Position numbers and translations under genes: made by a program. Positions 36,866 through 44,641 of a DNA stretch of 64,000 nt are shown here, one piece after another (position 1 is the stretch's first letter; the number at the start of each line of letters is the position of its first letter). This DNA is from Pseudoalteromonas sp. G4. GTDB lineage: Bacteria; Pseudomonadota; Gammaproteobacteria; Enterobacterales; Alteromonadaceae. Under the pieces are notes generated by a model. That model did not search any database. It had not been told where the DNA came from and was given only the letters and a program-made list of their open reading frames with translations. The DNA is taken from contig NZ_JAPEHW010000003.1 in the NCBI RefSeq assembly GCF_028875915.1, positions 118,994-182,993 on the forward strand. Direction: 5' to 3'.

Positions 36866-37022
36866 TTGAACTTAACTGAAAACGGCTAGTCTATTAATAC
36901 AGATAACATGATGAATTGCTGTTGTTGTCTAAATCCATCCCTGGATTAGTAGATTTCCCGTTGATTACTAAGTTAGTAATTTTTTGGCCAGATACATTAC
37001 ACAATGTGTCTGGCTTTTTTCT
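36866..37022 (+). ncRNA. Candidate small RNA or structured leader
   Basis: Between the helicase stop and the WYL gene, a possible promoter (TTGAAC at 36866-36871 with TATTAAT near 36892) precedes three consecutive hairpins: AATCC/GGATT near 36930-36950, ATTACTA/TAGTAAT (36964-36980) followed by six T, and the strong terminator at 36987-37014. An independent RNA of about 120 nt is plausible. It could also be the helicase 3'UTR. No homology evidence. Confidence 0.3.
36987..37022 (+). terminator. Strong intrinsic terminator
   Basis: GCCAGATACATT (36987-36998) pairs with AATGTGTCTGGC (37003-37014) with one mismatch and is followed by eight T/C-interrupted T residues. Confidence 0.85.
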
Positions 37023-37078
37023 TTTTAGCACGTCAAAATAACTGCAAATAATAAAAATTGCATTTGTAAGGCATATTC

Positions 37079-37894
37079 ATGCGTTGGGAAGACATAAAGC
37101 GCTATCAGGTAATTGAAGCACTGTTACTGTGGGAAGGTAAGCTTAACGCCCGCCAATTAATGGATTACTTTGAAACAAGTCGCCCTACGGCACAAAAGTA
37201 TATTTCAGAATACAAGCAGCTTAATCCAACAGGTTTTGAGTTTATTAGCCAACAACGTGCACATATTGCCAAGCCAGATTTCACTCCACAATTTATTGAT
37301 TTTGCTTTTTCAACTTACCATGCACTCTTTAATTTACAATCAAGCCAAGCGGTTACCTCGCTGGTTGAAACTTTACCGCAAGTTCATCGTAATATTAGCC
37401 CGCAACTTGTGAGGCCAATTTTACAGGCTATTCGTTATCAATTACGTTTAGATATTGGTTATATTTCATTGTCTAGCCCTGAGTTTGAAGACCGTATAAT
37501 TCAACCTCATAGCTTAGTTTATGATGGTACACGTTATCATGTACGTGCGTTTTGTGAGAAAAACCAAGATTATCGCGATTTTGTGCTGTCGCGCTTTTCA
37601 GGTGAGTATGCATTTGAAGGGGATGCGTCACATAACCACACTCAAGATACCCTTTGGCAAACCGAAGTTGAATTAGTGGTGTGCCCTGATCATCGCTTAA
37701 ACGACCTGCAAAAAAAGGTTATTGCGCACGACTACCAGATGACAAATCAAAAATTAGTGCTTAAAACACGCGCTGCGTTATTAAAATATTTGCTTCAGCA
37801 TTTACGGCTTGATATTTACCAAGCCGCAGCAGAGCAGCAACAAATTGTAATAGAGCCTGAGTGCCGTAAGCAGCTTACACCCTACATTAATTAA
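37079..37894 (+). CDS. WYL-domain transcriptional regulator
   Basis: A 271-residue regulator. The N-terminal winged helix-turn-helix (about 1-60) includes LNARQLMDYFETSRPTAQKY. The WYL region (about 135-200) contains RIIQPHSLVYDGTRYHVRAF and DFVLSRFSG, and the C-terminal part (190-271) resembles the WCX extension. WYL proteins sense ligands, often nucleic acids or nucleotides, and BrxR-like ones control defence genes. No defence operon is next to this copy. Separated from its neighbours by terminators, it appears to be monocistronic. Confidence 0.85.
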   Translation: MRWEDIKRYQVIEALLLWEGKLNARQLMDYFETSRPTAQKYISEYKQLNPTGFEFISQQRAHIAKPDFTPQFIDFAFSTYHALFNLQSSQAVTSLVETLPQVHRNISPQLVRPILQAIRYQLRLDIGYISLSSPEFEDRIIQPHSLVYDGTRYHVRAFCEKNQDYRDFVLSRFSGEYAFEGDASHNHTQDTLWQTEVELVVCPDHRLNDLQKKVIAHDYQMTNQKLVLKTRAALLKYLLQHLRLDIYQAAAEQQQIVIEPECRKQLTPYIN

Positions 37895-37906
37895 TAGGTT
37901 GGCTTT

Positions 37907-38149
37907 TTAAAATGCCATTAATGTTAAATATGGGATCATTAATATACCAACAAAGGTGAGCGCACCTAGCATGTTATTTTGTAATAACGCTAAAAGCTGC
38001 TGATTGCGTGCTGTTCTTGCTTCGGAACATTGTTTTACTAACTCTAAAATTTGATACTCTTTCACTGCATTTTTAATCAGTTGCTGCTCGACTTTTAGCA
38101 GTCTTTTATAGCCGTTTTGTGCTTTTAAAAAATTATCTAATGTATTCAT
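37907..38149 (-). CDS. Small membrane-anchored hypothetical protein
   Basis: An 80-residue protein with an amphipathic charged N-terminal helix (about 10-55) and one C-terminal membrane helix (about 58-78, LGALTFVGILMIPYLTLMAF). Tail-anchored layout. Not recognised. It converges on the WYL gene and is divergent from rmuC. Confidence 0.55.
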   Translation of the reverse strand: MNTLDNFLKAQNGYKRLLKVEQQLIKNAVKEYQILELVKQCSEARTARNQQLLALLQNNMLGALTFVGILMIPYLTLMAF

Positions 38150-38253
38150 AATAAAGCCTTTTTACTATTGCTAACCCGTGGTTTAAGATTATTAAAGCCA
38201 ACTTTATTTGAAAAAGAAATAGCATGTTTTTTGACCTGTAAAAGATGTTTACA

Positions 38254-38272
38254 GATCACTTTTTTACTAGCC
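38254..38272 (+). repeat. Origin-type 19-bp repeat outside the origin, copy 1
   Basis: GATCACTTTTTTACTAGCC matches the origin repeat GATCA-N3-TTTTAC-YRR exactly in spacing. It lies upstream of rmuC, directly after the dyad CTGTAAA-N5-TTTACAG (38236-38254). Confidence 0.6.
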
Positions 38273-38412
38273 AATAAAACATAATTTTACCTACGCTAAT
38301 GACATATAGGTGTTAAAAAGTTTTACATGTTGCGCCGTAAATAATTGATTTATGTGCGGGTAAAAGCGCAAAAAAGGTATACTCATTATGTTGCCACAAA
38401 TAGGAAAAGCCC

Positions 38413-39729
38413 ATGCAAGCCTTGCTAAACCAACCTGAACTAGTCATTACCGCATTTTTATCGCTCTTCGCTGTGTTTTTAGTGACAGTTTTTATCATTG
38501 CTGGTCGCCATAAAAATAAAATTGCCCTGCTAGAAGCTCAGTATTTGCTAGAAAAAGCTGGGTTAGAGGAAAAGTTAGTGGGTTTGACAGCTAGTTCAGA
38601 TCAAAATTTTACTAACTGGCAACAAGAGCAAGAGCGCGCCAATCAATTGCGCATTAAATACAGTGCTCTGCAAACACGCCTTACAGAGCGCGAGCTCAGC
38701 TATCAACAGCAACTTGCCAGCCTGCAAGAAGCGAAAACAGAACTGAAAAAAGAATTTTCCTTGCTTGCGAATCAAATATTTGAAGAAAAAGGGCAAGCCT
38801 TTAAGTCGTTAAATCAAGAAAGTGTGACTAATTTGCTTAAGCCAATGCAAGAGGAGCTCAGAGGCTTTAAGCAAAAAGTAGAAACCATTCACACTGAAGA
38901 GTTAAAACAGGCGATTACATCACAAGCTGAGCAACTGACAACAGCCCTTCAAGGGCAAAAGAAAACCCAAGGAAATTGGGGCGAATTGATGTTAGAGAAT
39001 GTGTTAGAAAGCGCTGGATTACGTGTGGGTGACGATTACCAACGGGAATTTCATGTAAAAACCCTTGAAGGTAATTACCGACCTGATGTGGTGGTATTTT
39101 TACCGCAAAATCGCCATTTGGTTATCGATGCTAAAACGTCTTTAAATGCTTATACCCAATATGTAAATGCTGATAATGAATTAATTGCAGAACAGGCATT
39201 AAAACAGCATGTGATGGCGGTTAATGCGCGTATTGAGGAACTTGCAAGTAAAGGATATGACAAATTTCCAGGCTTAAACTCACCGGAAGTGGTGATTTTG
39301 TTTATGCCTATCGAATCGGCCTATGTTGAAGCATTAAAATACCAACCTGATTTATATCAGCGCGCCATTGAGAAGAACATTTTGGTAGCAACGCCTACGA
39401 CGTTATTAACTAGTATGAATATTGTGCGTCAATTGTGGCGTTTTGAAGAACAAAGTAAGCACAGCGCCGAACTCGCACAGCGTGCAGAACGTTTTTATAC
39501 TAAGTTAAATGGCTTTTTAACCAGCATGCAGGGCGTTGGTAAAACCCTTGATAAAGCAAAAGAAGGTTACGATCGTGCATTTGCACAGCTTTACTCTGGT
39601 AAAGGCAACTTAATCAAGCAAGCTGCTGAGTTCAAAGAGCTCGGTGTTGCAGTACAAAAAGAATTACCAAAAGAATTAATTGAAAAAGCCGAGCTTGAAC
39701 TTAACTTTGAGCAAAGTGAAGAAGTTTAA
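38413..39729 (+). CDS. rmuC: DNA recombination protein RmuC
   Basis: A 438-residue RmuC. A single N-terminal membrane helix (about 10-30) is followed by a long coiled coil (about 40-190) and the RmuC nuclease-like domain beginning near GNWGELMLENVLESAGL, with the PD-(D/E)xK-like residues in RPDVVVFLPQNRHLVIDAKT. RmuC limits inversions and acts on aberrant DNA ends. Two origin-type repeats lie in its promoter region and early coding part (38254 and 38599). Confidence 0.9.
   Translation: MQALLNQPELVITAFLSLFAVFLVTVFIIAGRHKNKIALLEAQYLLEKAGLEEKLVGLTASSDQNFTNWQQEQERANQLRIKYSALQTRLTERELSYQQQLASLQEAKTELKKEFSLLANQIFEEKGQAFKSLNQESVTNLLKPMQEELRGFKQKVETIHTEELKQAITSQAEQLTTALQGQKKTQGNWGELMLENVLESAGLRVGDDYQREFHVKTLEGNYRPDVVVFLPQNRHLVIDAKTSLNAYTQYVNADNELIAEQALKQHVMAVNARIEELASKGYDKFPGLNSPEVVILFMPIESAYVEALKYQPDLYQRAIEKNILVATPTTLLTSMNIVRQLWRFEEQSKHSAELAQRAERFYTKLNGFLTSMQGVGKTLDKAKEGYDRAFAQLYSGKGNLIKQAAEFKELGVAVQKELPKELIEKAELELNFEQSEEV
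38599..38617 (+). repeat. Origin-type 19-bp repeat outside the origin, copy 2
   Basis: GATCAAAATTTTACTAACT lies inside the rmuC coding region. It differs by one base from the complement of the origin copy at 30542-30560 and by two from 30582-30600. Confidence 0.65.
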
Positions 39730-39952
39730 AAAAGGTTTTAGGGGAGAATGTAAATCCCCTTTACAGTTTTAAATGATTTGCAAAATTCACCAATAATGTG
39801 TCATTTTCAGTCAATAAGCTTGTTATTGAAAATTAAATTTTAGCTGCAATTTTTACGCGCATTAAAATGCTTAGGGTTAATTAACAATTATCAGCAAAAA
39901 GCACATTATTAATTTAATCACCTATTTTAGTTGTTACTCAAAGGATTGAAAA

Positions 39953-40348
39953 ATGAAACACTTTATCGCCCTCTTATTAGTTGGTTTTTTCTTAACCGCT
40001 AACAATCTACACGCAGATGATCGTCGGCTCGGTAACGCATTTAAAAATCAGCAAAGTGATATTCAAGTAAAAGGTTCAGGCACTGTGCTTCGTTTATTAC
40101 CCGATGATAATGATGGCTCAAGGCACCAAAAGTTTATTTTGAAATTAGCTAATCAACAAACTTTACTTGTTGCACATAATATTGATTTAGCTCCAAGAAT
40201 TTCAAATTTGAAAGTGGGTGACAGGGTTGAGTTTTATGGCGAATACGAGTGGACTCAAAAAGGTGGCGTGATGCACTGGACTCACAAAGACCCACGAAAT
40301 AAACATGCCCATGGTTGGCTGAAACACAAGGGAAAAGTTTATCAATAG
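39953..40348 (+). CDS. DUF3465 secreted protein
   Basis: A 131-residue protein with a signal peptide ending near LHA. The domain includes GSGTVLRLLPDDNDGSRHQKF and ends in GGVMHWTHKDPRNKHAHGWL (20 residues), the pattern of the DUF3465 family, an OB-like fold of unknown role. Single gene between rmuC and a strong terminator. Confidence 0.85.
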   Translation: MKHFIALLLVGFFLTANNLHADDRRLGNAFKNQQSDIQVKGSGTVLRLLPDDNDGSRHQKFILKLANQQTLLVAHNIDLAPRISNLKVGDRVEFYGEYEWTQKGGVMHWTHKDPRNKHAHGWLKHKGKVYQ

Positions 40349-40363
40349 TAAAGCTTTTATTCT

Positions 40364-40397
40364 TTAATGTAGTTGCTTATTTAAGCAACTACATTAA
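40364..40397. terminator. Bidirectional terminator
   Basis: A perfect 15-bp stem (TTAATGTAGTTGCTT at 40364-40378 with its complement at 40383-40397) and a 4-nt loop, between convergent genes. Confidence 0.8.
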
Positions 40398-40409
40398 GCA
40401 AAATGAAGT

Positions 40410-41171
40410 TTAATCGATTTTAACTTCACCTTTTACATTATCGATATCTAAATCGCCAGAGCCATCATCTTCAACAATCAGCCCACCTGCACCATTTACT
40501 CTAATATCACCGGAACCGTCGTCTACCTTTACTGTGCCAGCGACATTTCTTACAACCACATCACCAGAACCATCTTCAATAGTGACTGCGCCTTTAGTGT
40601 TTTCAACGGTGGAGTCGCCCGATCCATCTTCAATTTCAACATCACCTTGAATATTAGTAACGTATAATGAGCCTGAGCTGTCATCAATGTAAACTGATTT
40701 ACCGCCATCAATCGTTAAGTCTCCCGAACTATCATCTACCTTAATAGTGTTATTCAGTCCTTTGATAGTAATGTCGCCTGAACTGTCATCTAGTTCTAAT
40801 GCCAATTTGCTTGGCATGGTAATGACAAGATCAATACTGTGGCCTTGGTTGATGTGAATATGAAAACCGTCTTGAAGATCGTGCTCAGCAATTAATTTTG
40901 CAGTATCGCCATGTTGGCTTAATGACAGCTCATAATTTAAAGCTTCGCTGGTATAAATATCAGCATTTACTGTGATTTTATCACTGCTATCTGAGCCTAT
41001 AATTTTAAGCGAACCAGCGCCTGTTTCAGCTACTAGTTTTGATAATTGGCTTGCGTCTAACACTAGTTCTTGCTCAATATGGGTATCTGCTGCATTTGTG
41101 CTACCGCCAATATGTACTACGCAACCAGAAAGTAATGTTGCCATAGCGATTGCTGAAAGTGTTTTATACAT
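40410..41171 (-). CDS. DUF4097-type beta-solenoid lipoprotein with acidic repeats
   Basis: A 253-residue lipoprotein (lipobox LLSGC, Cys16). From about residue 120 to the end it repeats a 17-19 residue unit seven times, each carrying (D/E)D-(S/G)-SG-(D/S) followed by a short beta strand, e.g. DDSSGDITI, DDSSGDLTI, EDGSGDVVV, DDGSGDIRV. This is the DUF4097/GIN-type right-handed beta-solenoid pattern. The regular acidic turns could bind calcium or form a rigid stalk in the periplasm. It is a single gene with a shared terminator. Confidence 0.8.
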   Translation of the reverse strand: MYKTLSAIAMATLLSGCVVHIGGSTNAADTHIEQELVLDASQLSKLVAETGAGSLKIIGSDSSDKITVNADIYTSEALNYELSLSQHGDTAKLIAEHDLQDGFHIHINQGHSIDLVITMPSKLALELDDSSGDITIKGLNNTIKVDDSSGDLTIDGGKSVYIDDSSGSLYVTNIQGDVEIEDGSGDSTVENTKGAVTIEDGSGDVVVRNVAGTVKVDDGSGDIRVNGAGGLIVEDDGSGDLDIDNVKGEVKID

Positions 41172-41513
41172 GTTATTCCCTTTTTTGCGTAAAGCGCATG
41201 ATTCTTAATTGGACTAAATGAAATGTATTTATTTTTCATCGTCATATTTGATTTTATGATTGTGGAATTGCAATCAGTAGGCCAATTTTTAAGTGTCTGA
41301 AAAGTATGATTTTATTTTTATGTGATTAAAATTAAAAAATTATTAAACGAATAGTTAGTAATTTTTACTAACCTGCTTTTGTTAAATTGACTAACTTTGT
41401 TCAGCTATTGCCCATTCATTGTATTGAATGTTTTTTAAAACTGTCATTTATCTTTCATATTTTTTGGCTAATTTTATCGCCGATTAACAGCCCCTTTTTA
41501 AGAGAAAATTGTT
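41172..41513. other. Intergenic region with a dyad and a Pho-box-like site
   Basis: This 342-bp stretch between divergent genes has a dyad GTTAGTAA-N3-TTACTAAC at 41354-41372 (shares the TTTTTACTAAC core of the origin repeats) and CTGTCAT-N4-CTTTCAT at 41441-41458, which resembles two PhoB half-sites. No gene is seen. Confidence 0.45.
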
Positions 41514-41852
41514 ATGACAAACACGATCCGCGCTGGACGTCGAAAGTTTTATGACGATGAGCATTTTGCAGGTGGCATAGAGCGATCTGGGTTTTTTACT
41601 ATTTCCGAGGCTAATTTTTTAGTTGAGTACGGTGACACGTTAAATGGATTAAACGGTGGCAGTTTATTCCCTGAAACCCTTGCTGAGTCGGAATTTGTAG
41701 CGTGTATGCAGTCAAATATTGCATCTAATAGTTACGAAGTAAAACTGTGGCGTAAGTATTTAAAAGCCGTTTATAGTGTAACGCATCGCGCTAGTGCAAA
41801 TAGTTCGCGATCAGAGCAAAAGTATTCATTAGAGGGTTATGATGAAGCGTAG
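41514..41852 (+). CDS. maoP: MaoP/YifE-like (DUF413) protein
   Basis: A 112-residue protein of the DUF413 family. It keeps the pattern F-x-DxxHF..G..R.G.FTI.EA..LE..G, seen here as FYDDEHFAGGIERSGFFTI followed by SEANFLVEYGDTLNGL, and the later W-x-KY. E. coli MaoP (YifE), also 112 residues, helps organise the Ori macrodomain. Here it lies about 10 kb from the second-chromosome origin. A tiny basic protein gene overlaps its end by 11 bp. Confidence 0.85.
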   Translation: MTNTIRAGRRKFYDDEHFAGGIERSGFFTISEANFLVEYGDTLNGLNGGSLFPETLAESEFVACMQSNIASNSYEVKLWRKYLKAVYSVTHRASANSSRSEQKYSLEGYDEA

Positions 41853-41985
41853 TTTGCAAGAAGATAGTTATTTAGAAAAAAGCAAAACCAGTAAAAAAGC
41901 AAAGCGCGAAAAGCCTAAAAGTAAGTTTGAAGGTAAAAATAAGCGTAAGAAATTTGATGATTATGATTGGGATGAACGTGATTAA
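41842..41985 (+). CDS. Very small basic protein overlapping maoP
   Basis: A 47-residue frame starts at the ATG 41842, 11 bp before the maoP stop, and ends at TAA 41983-41985. The product is highly charged, with many Lys/Arg (SKKAKREKPKSKFEGKNKRK) and an acidic-aromatic end FDDYDWDERD. The overlap and the composition, which resembles nucleic-acid-binding peptides, support a real gene translated by coupling. No family is known to me. Confidence 0.5.
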   Translation: MKRSLQEDSYLEKSKTSKKAKREKPKSKFEGKNKRKKFDDYDWDERD

Positions 41986-42055
41986 CTAACGTGTTAATTG
42001 GTTCTTTTTGGGCAGCAAAAAATTACTTTGTGCTGCCCAAGAATGTCGATAATGT

Positions 42056-42634
42056 TCAACTGATTATTGGGTGTTTAAACTCTGGTTTCAGTAAACCAAA
42101 ACACTTTAGATCATGATAATCGTTTTTCCAAAAACCGCTTGCTCGGCGGATCCCCTCTTCTCTAAAGCCAAGCTTTTTAAGTACTGTTTCTGATGCGACA
42201 TTACCCAGCATGGTATCTGCTTGAATTCGATATAATTCACCAAATGGTGAGTGCGCTGAATAAGCAAATGCAATAATTGCGTTTAAAGCTTCAGTGGCAT
42301 AGCCCTTATCCCAATGAGCAGAAGCAAATTCATAACCAATGACAGTATTTCGCATTTTTGAATTAAACGAATTAAAACCACATGTGCCAATTAGCTCGTC
42401 AGTTTCTTTAAGTCGAATAGCCCAACGAATACCCTCTAGCTTATCAAATCGTTGATTAAAAAAGTTTATTAAATCAAGAGATTGCTGTTTTGATTTAAAA
42501 GCTTCAATGTTATAAAACTTCACCACTTCTTGATCTGAAAAAATCAAAAATAACGTATCGTTATCATCGTTTGTCAACATGTTTAGTGTCAATCGTGAAG
42601 TGTCTAAATTTGGAAATGGCAGTTTAGCTTCCAT
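42056..42634 (-). CDS. GNAT acetyltransferase, RimJ/RimL type
   Basis: A 192-residue GNAT with the RimJ/RimL layout: opening LDTSRLTLNMLTNDD, ELIGTCGFNSF, HWDKGYATEALNAIIAFA in place of the acetyl-CoA loop, and the ending ASETVLKKLGFREEGIRR. Substrate unknown (often protein N-termini, antibiotics or amino acids). It may be co-transcribed with the MAPEG gene, 27 bp upstream on the same strand. Confidence 0.85.
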   Translation of the reverse strand: MEAKLPFPNLDTSRLTLNMLTNDDNDTLFLIFSDQEVVKFYNIEAFKSKQQSLDLINFFNQRFDKLEGIRWAIRLKETDELIGTCGFNSFNSKMRNTVIGYEFASAHWDKGYATEALNAIIAFAYSAHSPFGELYRIQADTMLGNVASETVLKKLGFREEGIRRASGFWKNDYHDLKCFGLLKPEFKHPIIS

Positions 42635-42661
42635 GACTAATCCTTGTTACTTTCGCTCTGA

Positions 42662-43063
42662 TTACGCTATTTGAATGAGTAAAATAACCCACATAGACAG
42701 CACTGAAATCACAGCTCCCCAAAACATCAACATACGGTGTAGTACATTGTTATATGTGAGGTGAACAATAGCTTGGGCAATTCTAAATCCAACAAATACC
42801 CAAGCAAGTAGTAACGCTAACTCATTATTTGTTTTGAGTATCACAAAGAGCGTAGAAACAACATAAAATAAAACAGGCACTTCAAACATATTGTTAAAGC
42901 AACGCGTTGATTTAGTTAATTGTTCAGGTACTTCTTGCCCGTCCATCGTGCGGTAGTATTTTATTTTTACACTACCGTTTTTAACGCTTTTTACACGGGT
43001 AACTACTGCGACAATACCAACCATAAAGGTTAACACTACCATGGCAAACATTGCATAGATCAT
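42662..43063 (-). CDS. MAPEG-family membrane protein
   Basis: A 133-residue protein with four membrane helices. The tail-end of helix 2 (KSTRCFNNMFEVPVLFYV) carries the NxxExPxxF pattern of the MAPEG family (membrane glutathione transferases and related proteins). Function in bacteria is uncertain. Confidence 0.8.
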   Translation of the reverse strand: MIYAMFAMVVLTFMVGIVAVVTRVKSVKNGSVKIKYYRTMDGQEVPEQLTKSTRCFNNMFEVPVLFYVVSTLFVILKTNNELALLLAWVFVGFRIAQAIVHLTYNNVLHRMLMFWGAVISVLSMWVILLIQIA

Positions 43064-43384
43064 ACTGAGCCTTTTATCTTTTTAATAATTTAATGCTGAT
43101 CTAAAAGATCATTTATCTTACTTAACCTGTTGTAACACACAGCACTTAGCTAAATACACATTTTTTTGTTTTAAGTGAAAATCAACCCACTTTAATCGCC
43201 TGAATACTTGGTTTGAACCTCAGCCTAAAAATTTTACGTTTGCATAATTATGGTTAATGAATATTTGTTTAGCGGAATAGCGGAATAGCGGAATAGCTTG
43301 TCTGTGTATTTCAATAATTTGATAGCTTAATCATTTCGTCATACTAGTTTCATACACTTTGCAAAAAGTTAGTTTTTAGTATTT
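43064..43384. other. Promoter region of the capsule-type gene
   Basis: This 321-bp stretch between divergent genes contains the 8-bp tandem repeat at 43271-43297 and otherwise shows no gene or strong hairpin. Confidence 0.5.
43271..43297 (+). repeat. 8-bp tandem repeat (AGCGGAAT, 3.4 copies)
   Basis: AGCGGAAT is repeated head to tail three times with a partial fourth, about 88 bp before the start codon of the capsule-type gene. Confidence 0.85.
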
Positions 43385-44536
43385 ATGCGAATTTTATTTG
43401 TATCTCGAAATAGCAGCCATGCGAAATATTATCGAAAATTAGTTGCTAAGCTTAATCTAGACGCGCAGCTTCATGTAACAGGTTGGCCTCGCTTAGGGGC
43501 GCTGCAACACCTTAATCGTTTGCCAGATTTTGATAGCAAAGAAATGCTCGAGCATCATTTGTTACGTAAAAAAGCGCGTCATCCAAAGTTATTTTCATCA
43601 AACTTGGTTTGCCGTTTGTTCTGCGGCTACTTAAAAGCAATCGAAACGTTACGCTTTTTGAAATTTATCGATTTATTCCAAGCAGAGCAGCCAGATAAAG
43701 TTGTTGTTTGGAATGGCAAAAAACTACCAAACCAAACTGTGGTATGTGCTGCTGAATCTTTAAATATTCCAGTGATGTTTTTTGAAAATGGTTTAGTACC
43801 TAACACTACCTGCTTAGATCCGAAAGGCGTTAATTACTTATCAAGCTTGCCTAAATCGCCAAGCTTTTATTTAGAGCGAGAATTAACTGGCGTGGCTTTA
43901 GCCACAATAGAACAAGCAAAAAACCATAAAAAGCGCTTGGCAGACAATCCTACCGAAAGCTTGCCAGAAGAATATATTTTTGTGCCATTTCAAGTACCAA
44001 ACGATACCCAAGTGGTGGTGCATTCTCCGTGGATTAAAACCATGGAGCAATTATTTGATGAAGTGATGAAAGCTGTTGATGCACTGCCTTACAGCAATTT
44101 GAACGTGGTGTTTAAAGAGCATCCTAATTGGCCAAAAAAATTCACCCATTTACATAACGCACATGTTAAAGCTGTATTTGCTAATAATGTAAAAGCAACC
44201 GAGCTAATTCAAAATGCCAAAGCTACCATTACCATAAACTCCACAGTTGGGCTTGAAACTTTACAACTTGGTGGAAAGGTTATCACCCTAGGAAAAGCCT
44301 GCTACGCTCTACCTGGCATGGTGTTAGCAGCAAGTTCAGCAGACCAACTTGTTGAGCAGCTTAGTGCTGTGATGGAGTGGCAGCCAAATACGCATCTTAT
44401 TGAACGCTTTTTAGATTATGTAAACGGGGTTTACGCTATTCCACAAGCATGGCGACGAGCGGATAAACATCATATACAGGCTATTGAGAATAGGTTGTTA
44501 GGGTGTGATGAATTTTCAACACAAATCAACCGCTAG
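43385..44536 (+). CDS. Capsule polysaccharide biosynthesis glycosyltransferase-like protein
   Basis: A 383-residue cytosolic protein of the KpsC/KpsS (capsule synthesis) type. Features are MRILFVSRNSSHAKYYRK, the FFENGLVPNTTCLDPKGVNY region after VVVWNGKKLPNQ, then PWIKTMEQLFDEV, VVFKEHPNW and ATITINSTVGLETLQLGGKV with GKACY. KpsC/KpsS build the Kdo linker of capsules. No other capsule gene is nearby, so this is an orphan. Its promoter has the 8-bp repeat. Confidence 0.8.
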   Translation: MRILFVSRNSSHAKYYRKLVAKLNLDAQLHVTGWPRLGALQHLNRLPDFDSKEMLEHHLLRKKARHPKLFSSNLVCRLFCGYLKAIETLRFLKFIDLFQAEQPDKVVVWNGKKLPNQTVVCAAESLNIPVMFFENGLVPNTTCLDPKGVNYLSSLPKSPSFYLERELTGVALATIEQAKNHKKRLADNPTESLPEEYIFVPFQVPNDTQVVVHSPWIKTMEQLFDEVMKAVDALPYSNLNVVFKEHPNWPKKFTHLHNAHVKAVFANNVKATELIQNAKATITINSTVGLETLQLGGKVITLGKACYALPGMVLAASSADQLVEQLSAVMEWQPNTHLIERFLDYVNGVYAIPQAWRRADKHHIQAIENRLLGCDEFSTQINR

Positions 44537-44608
44537 ATGGTGATAAGTTGTTCTTAAAACACACCTAAATAATAGGCAAAAAATAGATTATTTGAGCTTT
44601 AATAGAAT

Positions 44609-44632
44609 AAAAGGGCAATTTCATGCCCTTTT
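44609..44632. terminator. Bidirectional terminator
   Basis: AAAAGGGCA (44609-44617) pairs with TGCCCTTTT (44624-44632) over a 6-nt loop, between the convergent capsule-type and porin genes. Confidence 0.8.
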
Positions 44633-44641
44633 ATATTTCAA

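Noticed and set aside
43092..43124. A GATC/TTAC arrangement like the origin repeat
   Set aside because: Spacing is one base off and the TTTTAC core is absent, so it was not counted with the family.
43129..43137. TGTTGTAAC, a second partial Ter core
   Set aside because: Nine bases only, flanks disagree with Ter, so it is not convincing. The true recognition sequence of this Tus homologue may be different.
43271..43297. Short CRISPR-like repeat
   Set aside because: Head-to-tail 8-bp units without spacers; this is a simple tandem repeat.
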